A stretch of 64,000 nt of DNA from Hamadaea flava (lineage in GTDB: Bacteria > Actinomycetota > Actinomycetes > Mycobacteriales > Micromonosporaceae): NCBI RefSeq assembly GCF_024172085.1, contig NZ_JAMZDZ010000001.1, positions 6,634,001 through 6,698,000 of the forward strand. The letters run 5' to 3'. Positions 51,661 through 61,630 of this stretch are shown in pieces. The notes under the pieces were generated by a model that did not search any database, was not told the DNA's origin, and saw only the letters and a list, made by a program, of their open reading frames with translations. How positions within the stretch are numbered: the stretch's first letter is position 1; every line of letters starts with the position of its first letter. The translations under genes were made by a program, and so were the position numbers.

Positions 51661-52809
51661 ATGGACTTCCGGCTCACCGCGGACCACGTCGATCTCCGGG
51701 ACCTCGCCGCCCGCTTCGTCGACCGCGAGATCATCCCGAACGTGCGCGACTGGGATCGGCGCGAGGCCGTCGACCTCGCCATCGTCGGCGAACTGGGCGA
51801 ACTCGGCTTCCTGGGGCTGACCGTCGGCGAGGAGCACGGCGGCTCCGGCGGCGACCATCTGGCGTACTGCCTGGTGATGGAGGAGCTGGGACGGGGGGAC
51901 TCGTCCGTGCGGGGGATCGTCTCCGTGTCGCTGGGCCTCGTCGCCAAGACCGTCGACGCGTACGGGACGGCCGAGCAGAAGGCGCAGTGGCTGCCCCGGC
52001 TCTGCTCCGGCGAGGCCATCGGCTGCTTCGGCCTGACCGAACCGGACACCGGCTCCGACGCCGGCGCGCTGAGCACCCGGGCCGTCCGCGACGGCGGCGA
52101 CTGGGTGTTGACCGGCGGCAAGACCTTCATCACCAACGGCACCTGGGCCGACGTCGCACTGGTCTTCGCCCGGACCGGCGAACCCGGCCGCAAGGGCATC
52201 ACGGCGTTCCTCGTCGAGACGGGCCTGCCCGGGTTCGCCCGCCGGGAGATCCACGGCAAGCTCGGCCTTCGCGGCCAGGCCACCGCCGAACTGACCTTCG
52301 ACGGCGTACGCGTCCCCGACGCCGCCCGGTTGGGCGACGAGGGCAAGGGCTTCGCGATCGCGATGGCGGCCCTGGCCAAGGGCCGGATGTCGTTGGGGGC
52401 CGGGTGCGTCGGCATCGCCCGGGGCTGCCTGGAGGCGGCCGTCGCGTACGCCCGCGACCGGCAGCAGTTCGGCCGCCCGATCGCCGGACACCAGCTCATC
52501 CAGCAGTTGCTCGCGCAGATCTCGATCGACGCCGACGCGGCCCGGCTGCTCGTGTGGCGAGTCGCCGACCTGATCGACCGCGGCGAGCCGTTCGAGACCG
52601 AGGCGTCGGCCGCGAAGCTGTTCGCCAGCGAGGCCGCAGTCCGGGCCGCCAACAACGCCTTGCAGGTCTTCGGCGGGTACGGCTACATCGACGAATACCC
52701 GGTCGCCAAGTACCTGCGCGACGCCCGGGTCACCACCCTCTACGAAGGCACCAGCCAGATCCAGCACCTCATCATCGGCCGGGCGCTGACCGGGGTCAGC
52801 GCGTTCTGA
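51661..52809 (+). CDS. Acyl-CoA dehydrogenase
   Basis: The 382-residue canonical enzyme has CFGLTEPDTGSDAGAL, WVLTGGKTFITNGTWADVAL, RQQFGRPIAGHQLIQQLLA, LQVFGGYGYIDEYPVAK and catalytic Glu in TTLYEGTSQIQHLIIGRAL. It oxidises an acyl-CoA to the 2-enoyl-CoA, giving electrons to ETF. The ATG has TAGTTT six bases upstream. The acyl-CoA ligase gene follows by 17 nt, probably on the same message. Confidence 0.95.
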   Translation: MDFRLTADHVDLRDLAARFVDREIIPNVRDWDRREAVDLAIVGELGELGFLGLTVGEEHGGSGGDHLAYCLVMEELGRGDSSVRGIVSVSLGLVAKTVDAYGTAEQKAQWLPRLCSGEAIGCFGLTEPDTGSDAGALSTRAVRDGGDWVLTGGKTFITNGTWADVALVFARTGEPGRKGITAFLVETGLPGFARREIHGKLGLRGQATAELTFDGVRVPDAARLGDEGKGFAIAMAALAKGRMSLGAGCVGIARGCLEAAVAYARDRQQFGRPIAGHQLIQQLLAQISIDADAARLLVWRVADLIDRGEPFETEASAAKLFASEAAVRAANNALQVFGGYGYIDEYPVAKYLRDARVTTLYEGTSQIQHLIIGRALTGVSAF

Positions 52810-52826
52810 TCGGAAAGGCCCATCCC

Positions 52827-54365
52827 ATGACGTCCCTCTCATTGGCGAGCGTCCTCGCCGAGGCTTCCCGCCGCTATCCAGACAAGGTCGCCGTCGTCGA
52901 CGGCCCGCACCGGGTCACCTACTCCCAGCTGTGGCGGGAGGCGCTCACGTACGCCGCCGCGCTGCGCGATCTCGGCATCGGCCCGGACAAGACCGTCGCC
53001 GTCGCCGTACCGAACACAGTGGACTTCCCGCGCGCGTACTACGGAGTGCTCGCGGCCGGTGCCGTGGTCGTCCCCGTGCACCTGCTGTTGAACGCCCAGG
53101 AGATCGCGTACGTGTTGCGCGACAGCGGCGCCGACCTGCTCATCTGCCACACGGCGTTGCTCGGCGTCGCGGCCGAGGCCGCCTGGGCGGCGGGTGTGCC
53201 CGTGGTGACGGTCGGATCCCCCTCGGCGAACCAGGACGCGCCGCGGCGGCTCGAGGAGCTGGCGACGGAGCCGCTGCCCACTTTCGTCTCGCGGCAGGCC
53301 GAGGACGTCGCGGTCGTCTTCTACACCAGCGGCACCACCGGATCGCCCAAGGGCGCCCTGCTCACGCACCTCAACCTGGTGATGAACGCGACGGTCAACG
53401 TGTTCGACGCCAACGACGCCCGGCCCACCGACGTGGTTCTCGGCTGCCTGCCCCTGTTCCACACGTACGGGCAGACCGTCGGCATGAACGGCACCTTCCG
53501 GCTCGGCGCGACCCTCGTCCTGCTGGCCCGGTTCAGCGGCGCGGCGGCGATCGACCTGATGCTGGCCGAGGACGTGACGGTGTTCCACGGCGTACCGACG
53601 ATGTACATCGGGCTGCTGGAGGCGGCGGCCGGTCGCGAGCGCCTGCCGGAGTTGCGGATCACCGTGTCCGGCGGCGCTTCGCTGCCGGTAGCGGTGCTGG
53701 AGAAGTTCACGGAGGTCTTCCAGACCACCATCTACGAGGGATACGGACTGAGCGAGACCTCCCCGACGGCGACGACGAACCAGCCCCACTTCGGTACGCG
53801 CCCAGGCACGATCGGCCACCCGATCTGGGGCGTCGAGGTGGAGATCGCCCGCGCCGAGGTCGACGAGCGGATCGAGCTGCTGCCCACCGGTGAACTGGGC
53901 GAGATCGTGATCCGCGGGCACAACGTGTTCGCGGGCTACCTCGGCAAACCCGAGGAGACCGAACGGGCCGTGGTCGACGGCTGGCTCCGCAGCGGCGACC
54001 TCGGCACGAAGGACGAAGAAGGCTTCATCCGCGTGGTCGACCGGAAGAAGGACCTGATCATCCGGGGCGGGTTCAACGTCTACCCCCGCGAGGTCGAAGA
54101 GGTGCTGGCCCGGCATCCCGCCGTCGCTCAGGTCGCCGTGGTCGGCGTACCGGACGACGCGCTGGGCGAGGAGGTCGTGGCGGTCGTGGTCGCCGCGCCC
54201 GACGTGGCGGTCACCGAGGAAGACCTGCTCGCGTGGTCCCGGGAGCAGCTCGGCAAGCACAAGTACCCCCGCCGGGTACGGCTCGCGAGCGAGCTGCCGA
54301 TGGGGCCGAGCCTCAAAGTGCTCAAGCGGGAGATCCGCCGGCAACTCACCGACGGCACCCTCTAG
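52827..54365 (+). CDS. Acyl-CoA ligase (AMP-binding, FadD-like)
   Basis: GGAAAGG lies eight bases before the ATG; 512 residues. The adenylating core has YTSGTTGSPKGALL (P-loop), YEGYGLSETSP, GWLRSGDLGTKDEEGFIRVVDRKKD and IIRGGFNVYPREVEEV; the C-terminal Lys lies in GPSLKVLKREIR. It turns a free acid and CoA into acyl-CoA with ATP, feeding the dehydrogenase encoded just upstream. Chain length cannot be read. Confidence 0.95.
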   Translation: MTSLSLASVLAEASRRYPDKVAVVDGPHRVTYSQLWREALTYAAALRDLGIGPDKTVAVAVPNTVDFPRAYYGVLAAGAVVVPVHLLLNAQEIAYVLRDSGADLLICHTALLGVAAEAAWAAGVPVVTVGSPSANQDAPRRLEELATEPLPTFVSRQAEDVAVVFYTSGTTGSPKGALLTHLNLVMNATVNVFDANDARPTDVVLGCLPLFHTYGQTVGMNGTFRLGATLVLLARFSGAAAIDLMLAEDVTVFHGVPTMYIGLLEAAAGRERLPELRITVSGGASLPVAVLEKFTEVFQTTIYEGYGLSETSPTATTNQPHFGTRPGTIGHPIWGVEVEIARAEVDERIELLPTGELGEIVIRGHNVFAGYLGKPEETERAVVDGWLRSGDLGTKDEEGFIRVVDRKKDLIIRGGFNVYPREVEEVLARHPAVAQVAVVGVPDDALGEEVVAVVVAAPDVAVTEEDLLAWSREQLGKHKYPRRVRLASELPMGPSLKVLKREIRRQLTDGTL

Positions 54366-54379
54366 CCGGAGGCGGCGGG

Positions 54380-55177
54380 TTAGAGGCGGCGGTTGGCGAG
54401 GCTCGGCAGTTCCTGCCGGATCGCGGCCAGCCGGTCGAGGTCGAGGTCGGCGAAGGTCACCCCGACGACGTCGGGAGCCTGGGCGACCACGGTTCCCCAC
54501 GGGTCCACCACCATGCTGCGCCCGTAGCAAGTGCGCCCGGGATCGTGGTCGCCGATCTGCCCGGCGGCCACGACGTAGCACTGGTTCTCGATGGCGCGCG
54601 CCCGCAGCAGCACTTCCCAGTGGTCGCGGCCGGTGTGTGCCATGAACGCCGCCGGGACCAGCAGCACCTGGGCTTCGCCTTCGGCGGCCAGCCGCCGGTA
54701 CAGCTCGGGGAAGCGCAGGTCGTAGCAGATGGACAGGCCGACGCGTACGCCTTCGACCGGGACGACGACCGTCTGGCCGCCGGCCGCCACCGCTGCGGAT
54801 TCCTGATAGGACACTCGACCGGGGATCTCCACGTCGTAGAGGTGGATCTTCCGGTACGCCGCCGCGAGCGCACCGGACCGGTCGAACAGCAGCGACGTGT
54901 TGTACGTGTGCTCGGGGTCCGGGCCGGTCTCGTGGAACGATCCGGCCAGCACCCACAGGTTGAGGCGCTGCGCGAGATCAGCGAAGTGCTGGGCGTACTC
55001 CCCGTCGACGGGTTCCGGCCGCGGCAGTCCGGCGGCCGGGCCGAGGTAGTCGGTGTACTCGGGCAGCACGGCCAGATCGGCGCCACCGGCGGCCGCGCGC
55101 TCCAGCAGTTCGGCGGCGAACTTCAGGTTGGCCGCACGGTCGGCCCGGGCGTTGAGCTGGCAGACGGCTACTCGCAT
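54380..55177 (-). CDS. Nitrilase-superfamily carbon-nitrogen hydrolase, omega-amidase (Nit2)-like
   Basis: The 265-residue product has the catalytic Glu in VLPEYTDY, Lys in YRKIHLYDVE and Cys in SICYDLRFPELYR. The DLRFPE after the Cys is typical of Nit2/omega-amidases. It may hydrolyse 2-oxoglutaramate to 2-oxoglutarate. It is the third gene of an operon, three bases after an aminotransferase whose family makes that amide from glutamine. Confidence 0.88.
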   Translation of the reverse strand: MRVAVCQLNARADRAANLKFAAELLERAAAGGADLAVLPEYTDYLGPAAGLPRPEPVDGEYAQHFADLAQRLNLWVLAGSFHETGPDPEHTYNTSLLFDRSGALAAAYRKIHLYDVEIPGRVSYQESAAVAAGGQTVVVPVEGVRVGLSICYDLRFPELYRRLAAEGEAQVLLVPAAFMAHTGRDHWEVLLRARAIENQCYVVAAGQIGDHDPGRTCYGRSMVVDPWGTVVAQAPDVVGVTFADLDLDRLAAIRQELPSLANRRL

Positions 55178-55180
55178 CGC

Positions 55181-56373
<1,193 letters not shown>

Positions 56374-56377
<4 letters not shown>

Positions 56378-56847
56378 CGGCTCAGTATCGGGGCAGATCT
56401 GTCGAGGCGCAGCAAGGGCAGCGCGCGTCCGGTCGCCGAGGAGATCCGTTCACCGATCCGGACCGCGCCCATCCGCAGGTAGAACGCCTCTGCCTGGGGA
56501 TCGGCCTCGATCAGCAGCGAGCCGAACCCCTCCTCGGCCGCAGCAGCCGTCGCGCGGTCGAGCAGGACGCGGCCGACGCCGTGGCCGATCGCCCACGGGT
56601 CGACGAACAGCAGGTCGACCTCGCCCTCTGGTGGTTCGCCGGTCACCGTCACCATCCCGGCAACCCTGCCGTCCAGCTCGGCGACCAGGGTCCGGTGCGC
56701 CTCGACCTGGTCCTCGCGCAGGGTCAGCGCTGGTCGGCAGAGGTCCAGGAATGCCTGGTCATACCCCCAGTACGCCTTCGACCGCAGCACCAGTTCGCTC
56801 AGCTCGGCGGCTTCGCCGGGACGGCCGCGCCGTACGGAGATCGCCAT
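56374..56847 (-). CDS. GNAT-family N-acetyltransferase
   Basis: The 157-residue protein has ISVRRGRPGEAAELSELVLRSKAYWGYD, VDLLFVDPWAIGHGVGRVLL and SLLIEADPQAEAFYLRMGAVRIGE. The substrate is unknown. TAACGT lies seven bases before the ATG, its TAA being the stop codon of the preceding gene. It is the first gene of the aminotransferase/omega-amidase operon. Confidence 0.9.
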
Positions 56848-56857
56848 GAGCGCAACG

Positions 56858-58141
56858 TTACTCGGGGAAGTCCGCGGGCAGCGTCCACAGCGATCGGGGG
56901 AGGACCAGGTTCCCGGCCGTGAACACCAGGCACAGCATCGGCTGGTCGCCGGACATGGTCAGCGCGATCTTCGGCTTGCGGGCCTGGTTGAGCCCCTTGA
57001 GCCCGAACAGCGTCACCGGGCGGTCCGTCCGGGACCGGTCCGCCTCCGCCTGCCACGCCTCGTACGCGTTCGCGAACCGCCACGGCGCGGAGTCGGCCAG
57101 CTGCTCGTAGAGCCGGTTGACCCAGCGTTCGGCGTACTCGGCTCGGAAGGTGCGCGTCGGCGTCCCGGCGAGCAGCCGGGTCACCTGCTCGTCGGCGGTC
57201 ACGCCGGTCATCTGCAGGGCACGCCGCACATCCCCGGCACGGAGCGCCTCCACGACCGGGCGTACGCGCTCCGGCTGCGACACCTGCCACCGATTCCGGC
57301 GGCTGGTGCGGGCGTACGACCGGTTCCACAGCCACGGGGTGAGATCCCAGCGGTGTTCCTGGTTGCCACCGATGAGTTCGTCGACCGAGACGGTGAGCCC
57401 GTCGCCCACCCGCCGGGCGGTCAACCAGGGGCCTCGTCGGTGCGACGGGGTGCCGCCGACCGGGGTCAGCGCGACGACCGCCGAGCGGTGGAACCGGCCG
57501 TCGTGGGCGCGAGGGAAGTTGGCGCACAGGGCGCGCGCGTCGAGCCGGGCGGCGATCGGCTCGGCCGCCTCCGGCAGCGCCATGAGGCGTACCGGTGGGG
57601 CTTGCCGAGTCTTGAGCCGATCCGCCTGGGCCCGTTCGCGGCGGCGGGCCGCCTTGGCGTGCGGGCCGGGCGGCGTGGTGTGGAAGAGCGCGGGCCGGCG
57701 CCACCAGAGGATCAGCGCGTCGGCGGCCGCCCGCTCGCCGTCGAGCAGTTCGAAGACGACCACCGGCCGCGGGGCGGGCCCGGCTGTCCGCACTTCTAGC
57801 GGCTCACGCAAGCGTTCCCCGGCTCCGTCGTCCTCCTCGGTGATCTGGAGTTCGAAGACCAGAGTGCCGGGGGAGCCCAGGTCATAGCCCTCGCGGGCGT
57901 CGCGGCCCCAGCGGCCGTTCCAGTCGTGGTACTGATCCGGCACCGGGCGCGCCCGGACGACCGTGAGGGCGGCGTCCCAGGTCCCGTCGGGCGCGGCGCA
58001 GGTCAGCGCCACCACCGACGCCTCACCCGGGTGCTCCAGGCGACCCATCCGCACCGGTACGCCCGCCTCCAGGCACAGGCGCGCCACCGGTGCCAGCAGG
58101 GCACGCCGCTGCGCCGCCTGGGCCTCGCTCTCCGTAGGCAT
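56858..58141 (-). CDS. Protein of unknown function, 427 residues
   Basis: I do not recognise a family. The ATG at 58141 is chosen because CACAAT lies seven bases upstream; an ATG at 58150 lies within that box. The sequence has an alpha/beta N-terminal part (RLCLEAGVPVRMGRLEH, VVALTCAAPDGTWDAALTVVRA), a basic middle (PHAKAARRRERAQADRLKTRQ), then TPWLWNRSYARTSRRNRWQVSQPERV and a C-terminal YAERWVNRLYEQLADSAPWRF. There is no signal or membrane span. It is divergent from plsC. Confidence 0.75.
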   Translation of the reverse strand: MPTESEAQAAQRRALLAPVARLCLEAGVPVRMGRLEHPGEASVVALTCAAPDGTWDAALTVVRARPVPDQYHDWNGRWGRDAREGYDLGSPGTLVFELQITEEDDGAGERLREPLEVRTAGPAPRPVVVFELLDGERAAADALILWWRRPALFHTTPPGPHAKAARRRERAQADRLKTRQAPPVRLMALPEAAEPIAARLDARALCANFPRAHDGRFHRSAVVALTPVGGTPSHRRGPWLTARRVGDGLTVSVDELIGGNQEHRWDLTPWLWNRSYARTSRRNRWQVSQPERVRPVVEALRAGDVRRALQMTGVTADEQVTRLLAGTPTRTFRAEYAERWVNRLYEQLADSAPWRFANAYEAWQAEADRSRTDRPVTLFGLKGLNQARKPKIALTMSGDQPMLCLVFTAGNLVLPRSLWTLPADFPE

Positions 58142-58202
58142 GCCGGGCATTGTGCCGTGCCTTGCCCGAGAAAGCGACCGGGCGAGGGTTTAACCTGGCC
58201 GG

Positions 58203-58916
58203 ATGCCGGAACTCGTCTATCCTCCCGTGATCGCGCTGGCTCGGACCATGTTCACCCTGCTGGACATGCGGGTGCGGGTCGAGGGCGGTGAACACGTCCC
58301 GCGTACTGGCGGCGCGGTGATCGCCTGCAACCACATCAGTTACCTGGATTTCATCTTCTGCGGCTTCGGCGCGCGCCCGTCGAAGCGGCTCGTCCGCTTC
58401 ATGGCCAAGCAGGAGATCTTCGCCCACCCGGTCGGCGGTCCGCTCATGCGCGGCATGAAGCACATCCCGGTCGACCGCGAGGCCGGCATCGGCTCCTACA
58501 AGGCGGCGCTGGCCGCGCTCAAGGCGGGTGAGGTCGTCGGCATCTTCCCGGAGGCGACGATCAGCCAGTCGTTCACGGTGAAGGAGATCAAGAACGGCGC
58601 GGTACGCCTGGCCGCCGCGGCCGAGGTGCCGCTCATCCCGATGGCGTTGTGGGGTACGCAGCGGATGTGGACCAAGGGCCGGCCGCGCACCCTGACGAAG
58701 CGGAACCTGCCCATCAGCGTGCTCATCGGCGAGCCGATGCGGCCGGCGCGCCGGGACAAGTCCGACGAGGTCACGGCCGCGCTGCGGGCGCGCATGGCCG
58801 GGCTGCTCGACCGGGCGCAGACGGAGTACCCCGAGAAGCCCGAGGCCCCGGGCGACGACTGGTGGCTGCCCGCCCACCTGGGCGGCGGCGCTCCGCTGCC
58901 GGACGAGGTGGAGTGA
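58203..58916 (+). CDS. 1-acylglycerol-3-phosphate acyltransferase (PlsC-like)
   Basis: The 237-residue product has the acyltransferase motifs NHISYLDF (catalytic His and Asp), FPEATISQSF in place of the usual FPEGTRS, and VPLIPMALWGTQ. It moves an acyl group onto lysophosphatidate or a related acceptor at the membrane. TAACCT lies six bases before the ATG. The C-terminus is acidic; a GTGACGGACGAG direct repeat follows the stop. Confidence 0.9.
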   Translation: MPELVYPPVIALARTMFTLLDMRVRVEGGEHVPRTGGAVIACNHISYLDFIFCGFGARPSKRLVRFMAKQEIFAHPVGGPLMRGMKHIPVDREAGIGSYKAALAALKAGEVVGIFPEATISQSFTVKEIKNGAVRLAAAAEVPLIPMALWGTQRMWTKGRPRTLTKRNLPISVLIGEPMRPARRDKSDEVTAALRARMAGLLDRAQTEYPEKPEAPGDDWWLPAHLGGGAPLPDEVE

Positions 58917-58982
58917 CGGACGAGGCCGGTGTGACGGACGAGATCGAGTAACGGGTGCCCTGCCAGGGACCTCTCAGCAGAG

Positions 58983-59019
58983 CAGGCTACGGTGGCGTAA
59001 CCTACGCAACCGTAGCCTG
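58983..59019. promoter_or_regulatory. 37-nt palindrome before the desaturase gene
   Basis: CAGGCTACGGTGGCGTA and TACGCAACCGTAGCCTG pair at 16 of 17 positions around ACC, 17 nt before the start codon. The position and size suit an operator for a lipid-responsive TetR-type repressor, or a 5' leader hairpin close to the ribosome site. Confidence 0.6.
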
Positions 59020-59036
59020 ATTTGAGGGAGCCCCGC

Positions 59037-59972
59037 GTGACTGCATCGCCCGACACCCTGACCCTGCTGCGGGAGCTGGAGCCGACGGTCGAGACCAATC
59101 TCAACCGGCATCTGGCGACGGCCAAGGAGTGGTTCCCGCACGAGTACGTGCCATGGAGCGAGGGCAGCGACTTCGACGGCGTCCTCGGCGGCCAAGCCTG
59201 GGACCCGGAGCAGTCCCGGCTGCCCGAGGTCGCGCGTACCTCGCTGATCGTGAACCTGCTGACCGAGGACAACCTGCCCAGCTATCACCACGAGATCGCG
59301 ACGACGTTCGGCCGGGACGGCGCGTGGGGCACCTGGGTGCATCGGTGGACCGCCGAGGAGGGTCGCCACGGCATCGCCATCCGGGATTACCTCCTCGCCA
59401 CCCGGGCGGTCGACCCGGTCGCCCTGGAGCGCGCCCGGATGCAGCACATGGCGGGCGGCTTCACCAACGGCCACGATGGCGTGCTGTCCTCGATCGCGTA
59501 CGTCTCCTTCCAGGAACTCGCCACCCGCGTCGCGCACCGCAACACCGGCAAGGTCAGCGGCGACCCGATCTGCGACCAGCTGCTCGCCAAGGTCGCCGCG
59601 GACGAGAACCTGCACATGCTCTTCTACCGGAATCTGCTGACGGCCGCCTTCGAGCTGGCCCCGGACGCGGCCATGCGTGCGGTGTGCGACGTGGTCAAGG
59701 ACTTCCAGATGCCCGGCCACACCATCGAGAACTTCGGCCGCAAGTCGGTCCAGATCGCCATGGCCGGCATCTACGACCTGCGGATCCACCACGACGAGGT
59801 GGTCACGCCGATCCTTCGGCAGCTGCGCGTCCTCGAGCGCGACGGCTTCTCCGGCGAGGGCGAGAAGGCCCGGGAGGAACTCGTCGAGTTCATGACCGGG
59901 CTGGACACGGCGGCGAGCCGGTTCGAGGCGAAGCGGGAGGCGGCCCTCGCCCGAGTAAAGTCCCGCGCGTGA
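59037..59972 (+). CDS. Acyl-ACP desaturase (DesA-type, di-iron)
   Basis: The GTG at 59037 follows GAGGGAG by six bases; 311 residues. The ferritin-like fold has iron-binding segments TAEEGRHGIAIRDYLL and KVAADENLHMLFYRN (two ExxH), plus an upstream Glu in LLTEDNLPSYHHEIAT. It introduces a cis double bond in an acyl-ACP chain. The following flavoprotein gene overlaps its stop by GTGA. Confidence 0.93.
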   Translation: MTASPDTLTLLRELEPTVETNLNRHLATAKEWFPHEYVPWSEGSDFDGVLGGQAWDPEQSRLPEVARTSLIVNLLTEDNLPSYHHEIATTFGRDGAWGTWVHRWTAEEGRHGIAIRDYLLATRAVDPVALERARMQHMAGGFTNGHDGVLSSIAYVSFQELATRVAHRNTGKVSGDPICDQLLAKVAADENLHMLFYRNLLTAAFELAPDAAMRAVCDVVKDFQMPGHTIENFGRKSVQIAMAGIYDLRIHHDEVVTPILRQLRVLERDGFSGEGEKAREELVEFMTGLDTAASRFEAKREAALARVKSRA

Positions 59973-61630
59973 CCGACGCTGACGTGATCGTGGTCGGGGC
60001 CGGGCTCGCCGGCCTCGTCGCCACCGCCGAACTCGCCGCCGCGGGCCGCCGCGTGATCCTGCTCGACCAGGAGCCCGAGGCGTCGCTGGGCGGGCAGGCA
60101 TTCTGGTCGTTCGGCGGGCTGTTCCTCGTGAACTCGCCCGAGCAGCGCCGGATGGGCATCCGCGACTCGGCTCAGCTCGCGTTGCAGGACTGGCTCGGCA
60201 GCGCCGGCTTCGACCGCGAGGAGGACCACTGGCCGCGCCGGTGGGCCGAGGCGTACGTGGACTTCGCGGCGGGGGAGAAGCGCTCCTGGCTGCACGCGCA
60301 GGGCGTACGGTGGTTCCCCGTCGTCGGCTGGGCCGAGCGCGGCGGCTATCTCGCCGACGGCCACGGCAACTCCGTGCCGCGGTTCCACGTCACCTGGGGC
60401 ACCGGGCCGGGTGTCCTCGAACCCTTCCTCCGCCGCGTACGCGAGGCGCAGCGCCAGGGCCTGGTCCGCATCGGCTTCCGGCACCGCGTCGACGAGCTGA
60501 CCAGCACCGGCGGCACGATCGACGGCGTACGCGGAAGCGTCCTCGCGCCGAGTGACGCCGCCCGGGGCGAGTCGAGCTCGCGGGAGGTCACCGGCGACTT
60601 CGCGTTCACCGCGCAGGCCGTGATCGTCACCTCGGGCGGGATCGGCGGCAATCACGACCTCGTCCGGCAGAACTGGCCGGCTCGCCTCGGTACGCCGCCC
60701 AAGCGCATGCTGTCCGGCGTACCGGCCCATGTGGACGGACGACTGCTGGGGATCGCCGAGGACGCCGGGGCGAACCTGATCAACCGCGATCGGATGTGGC
60801 ACTACACCGAGGGCATCGCGAACTGGGCGCCGATCTGGCCGCAGCACGGCATTCGCATCCTGCCCGGCCCGTCGTCGCTCTGGCTGGACGCGACCGGTCA
60901 CCGGCTGCCGGTGCCGCTGTTCCCGGGCTTCGACACGCTCGGGACGCTGGAGCACATCATGCGGACCGGGCACGAGTACACCTGGTTCATCCTGACCCAG
61001 AAGATCATCGAGAAGGAGTTCGCCCTCTCCGGCTCGGAGCAGAACCCCGATCTGACCGGCAAGAGCGTCAAGCAGGTGCTGAAGCGGGTCCTCCCGGGCG
61101 CGCCCGGTCCGGTGGAGGCGTTCAAGAAGCATGGCGCGGACTTCGCCGTGGCCGGCAAGCTCCCGGCGCTGGTCGAGCAGATGAACAAGCTCGCGGCCGA
61201 GATCGGCGGGCCCGCGTTGGCGTACGCCGACATCGAGCGCCAGGTCGTCGCGCGCGACCGGGAGATCCTGAACCCGTTCGCGAAGGACTTGCAGGTCACC
61301 GCGATTCGCGGGGCTCGGGCGTACCGGGGCGACAAGCTCGTCCGGGTGGCCTCGCCGCACCGTCTGTTGGATCCGAAGGCGGGTCCGCTGATCGCCGTAC
61401 GCCTCAACATCCTCACCCGCAAGACGCTGGGCGGGCTGGAGACGGACCTGTCCGGCCGGGTCCTCCAGGCCGGCGGCGAGCCCCTGCCCGGCCTGTACGC
61501 GGCCGGCGAGGCGGCCGGCTTCGGCGGCGGTGGCATGCACGGCTACCGGTCGCTCGAGGGGACGTTCCTCGGCGGCTGCCTGTTCTCCGGCCGGGTGGCC
61601 GGGCGCGCGGCAGCCGCCGCCGTCAGCTGA
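59969..61630 (+). CDS. KstD-like FAD-binding dehydrogenase (Rv0785-type)
   Basis: The 553-residue product begins VTDADVIVVGAGLAGLVATAEL with the GxGxxG FAD site. LGGQAFWSFGGLFLVNSPEQRRMGI and FLGGCLFSGR mark the 3-ketosteroid dehydrogenase/fumarate reductase-like superfamily. HGNSVPRFHVTWGTGPGVLEPF is close to the mycobacterial Rv0785 type, as I recall. Substrate unknown. TAAAGT lies seven bases before the GTG, so it may have its own promoter inside the desaturase gene. Its stop abuts that of the convergent thioesterase. Confidence 0.88.
   Translation: MTDADVIVVGAGLAGLVATAELAAAGRRVILLDQEPEASLGGQAFWSFGGLFLVNSPEQRRMGIRDSAQLALQDWLGSAGFDREEDHWPRRWAEAYVDFAAGEKRSWLHAQGVRWFPVVGWAERGGYLADGHGNSVPRFHVTWGTGPGVLEPFLRRVREAQRQGLVRIGFRHRVDELTSTGGTIDGVRGSVLAPSDAARGESSSREVTGDFAFTAQAVIVTSGGIGGNHDLVRQNWPARLGTPPKRMLSGVPAHVDGRLLGIAEDAGANLINRDRMWHYTEGIANWAPIWPQHGIRILPGPSSLWLDATGHRLPVPLFPGFDTLGTLEHIMRTGHEYTWFILTQKIIEKEFALSGSEQNPDLTGKSVKQVLKRVLPGAPGPVEAFKKHGADFAVAGKLPALVEQMNKLAAEIGGPALAYADIERQVVARDREILNPFAKDLQVTAIRGARAYRGDKLVRVASPHRLLDPKAGPLIAVRLNILTRKTLGGLETDLSGRVLQAGGEPLPGLYAAGEAAGFGGGGMHGYRSLEGTFLGGCLFSGRVAGRAAAAAVS

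Noticed and set aside
58905-58951. Programmed frameshift or extended C-terminus of the PlsC-like protein through the GTGACGGACGAG repeat
   Set aside because: The repeat allows a second reading of VTDE units, but there is no slippery site and the normal stop fits the family length.
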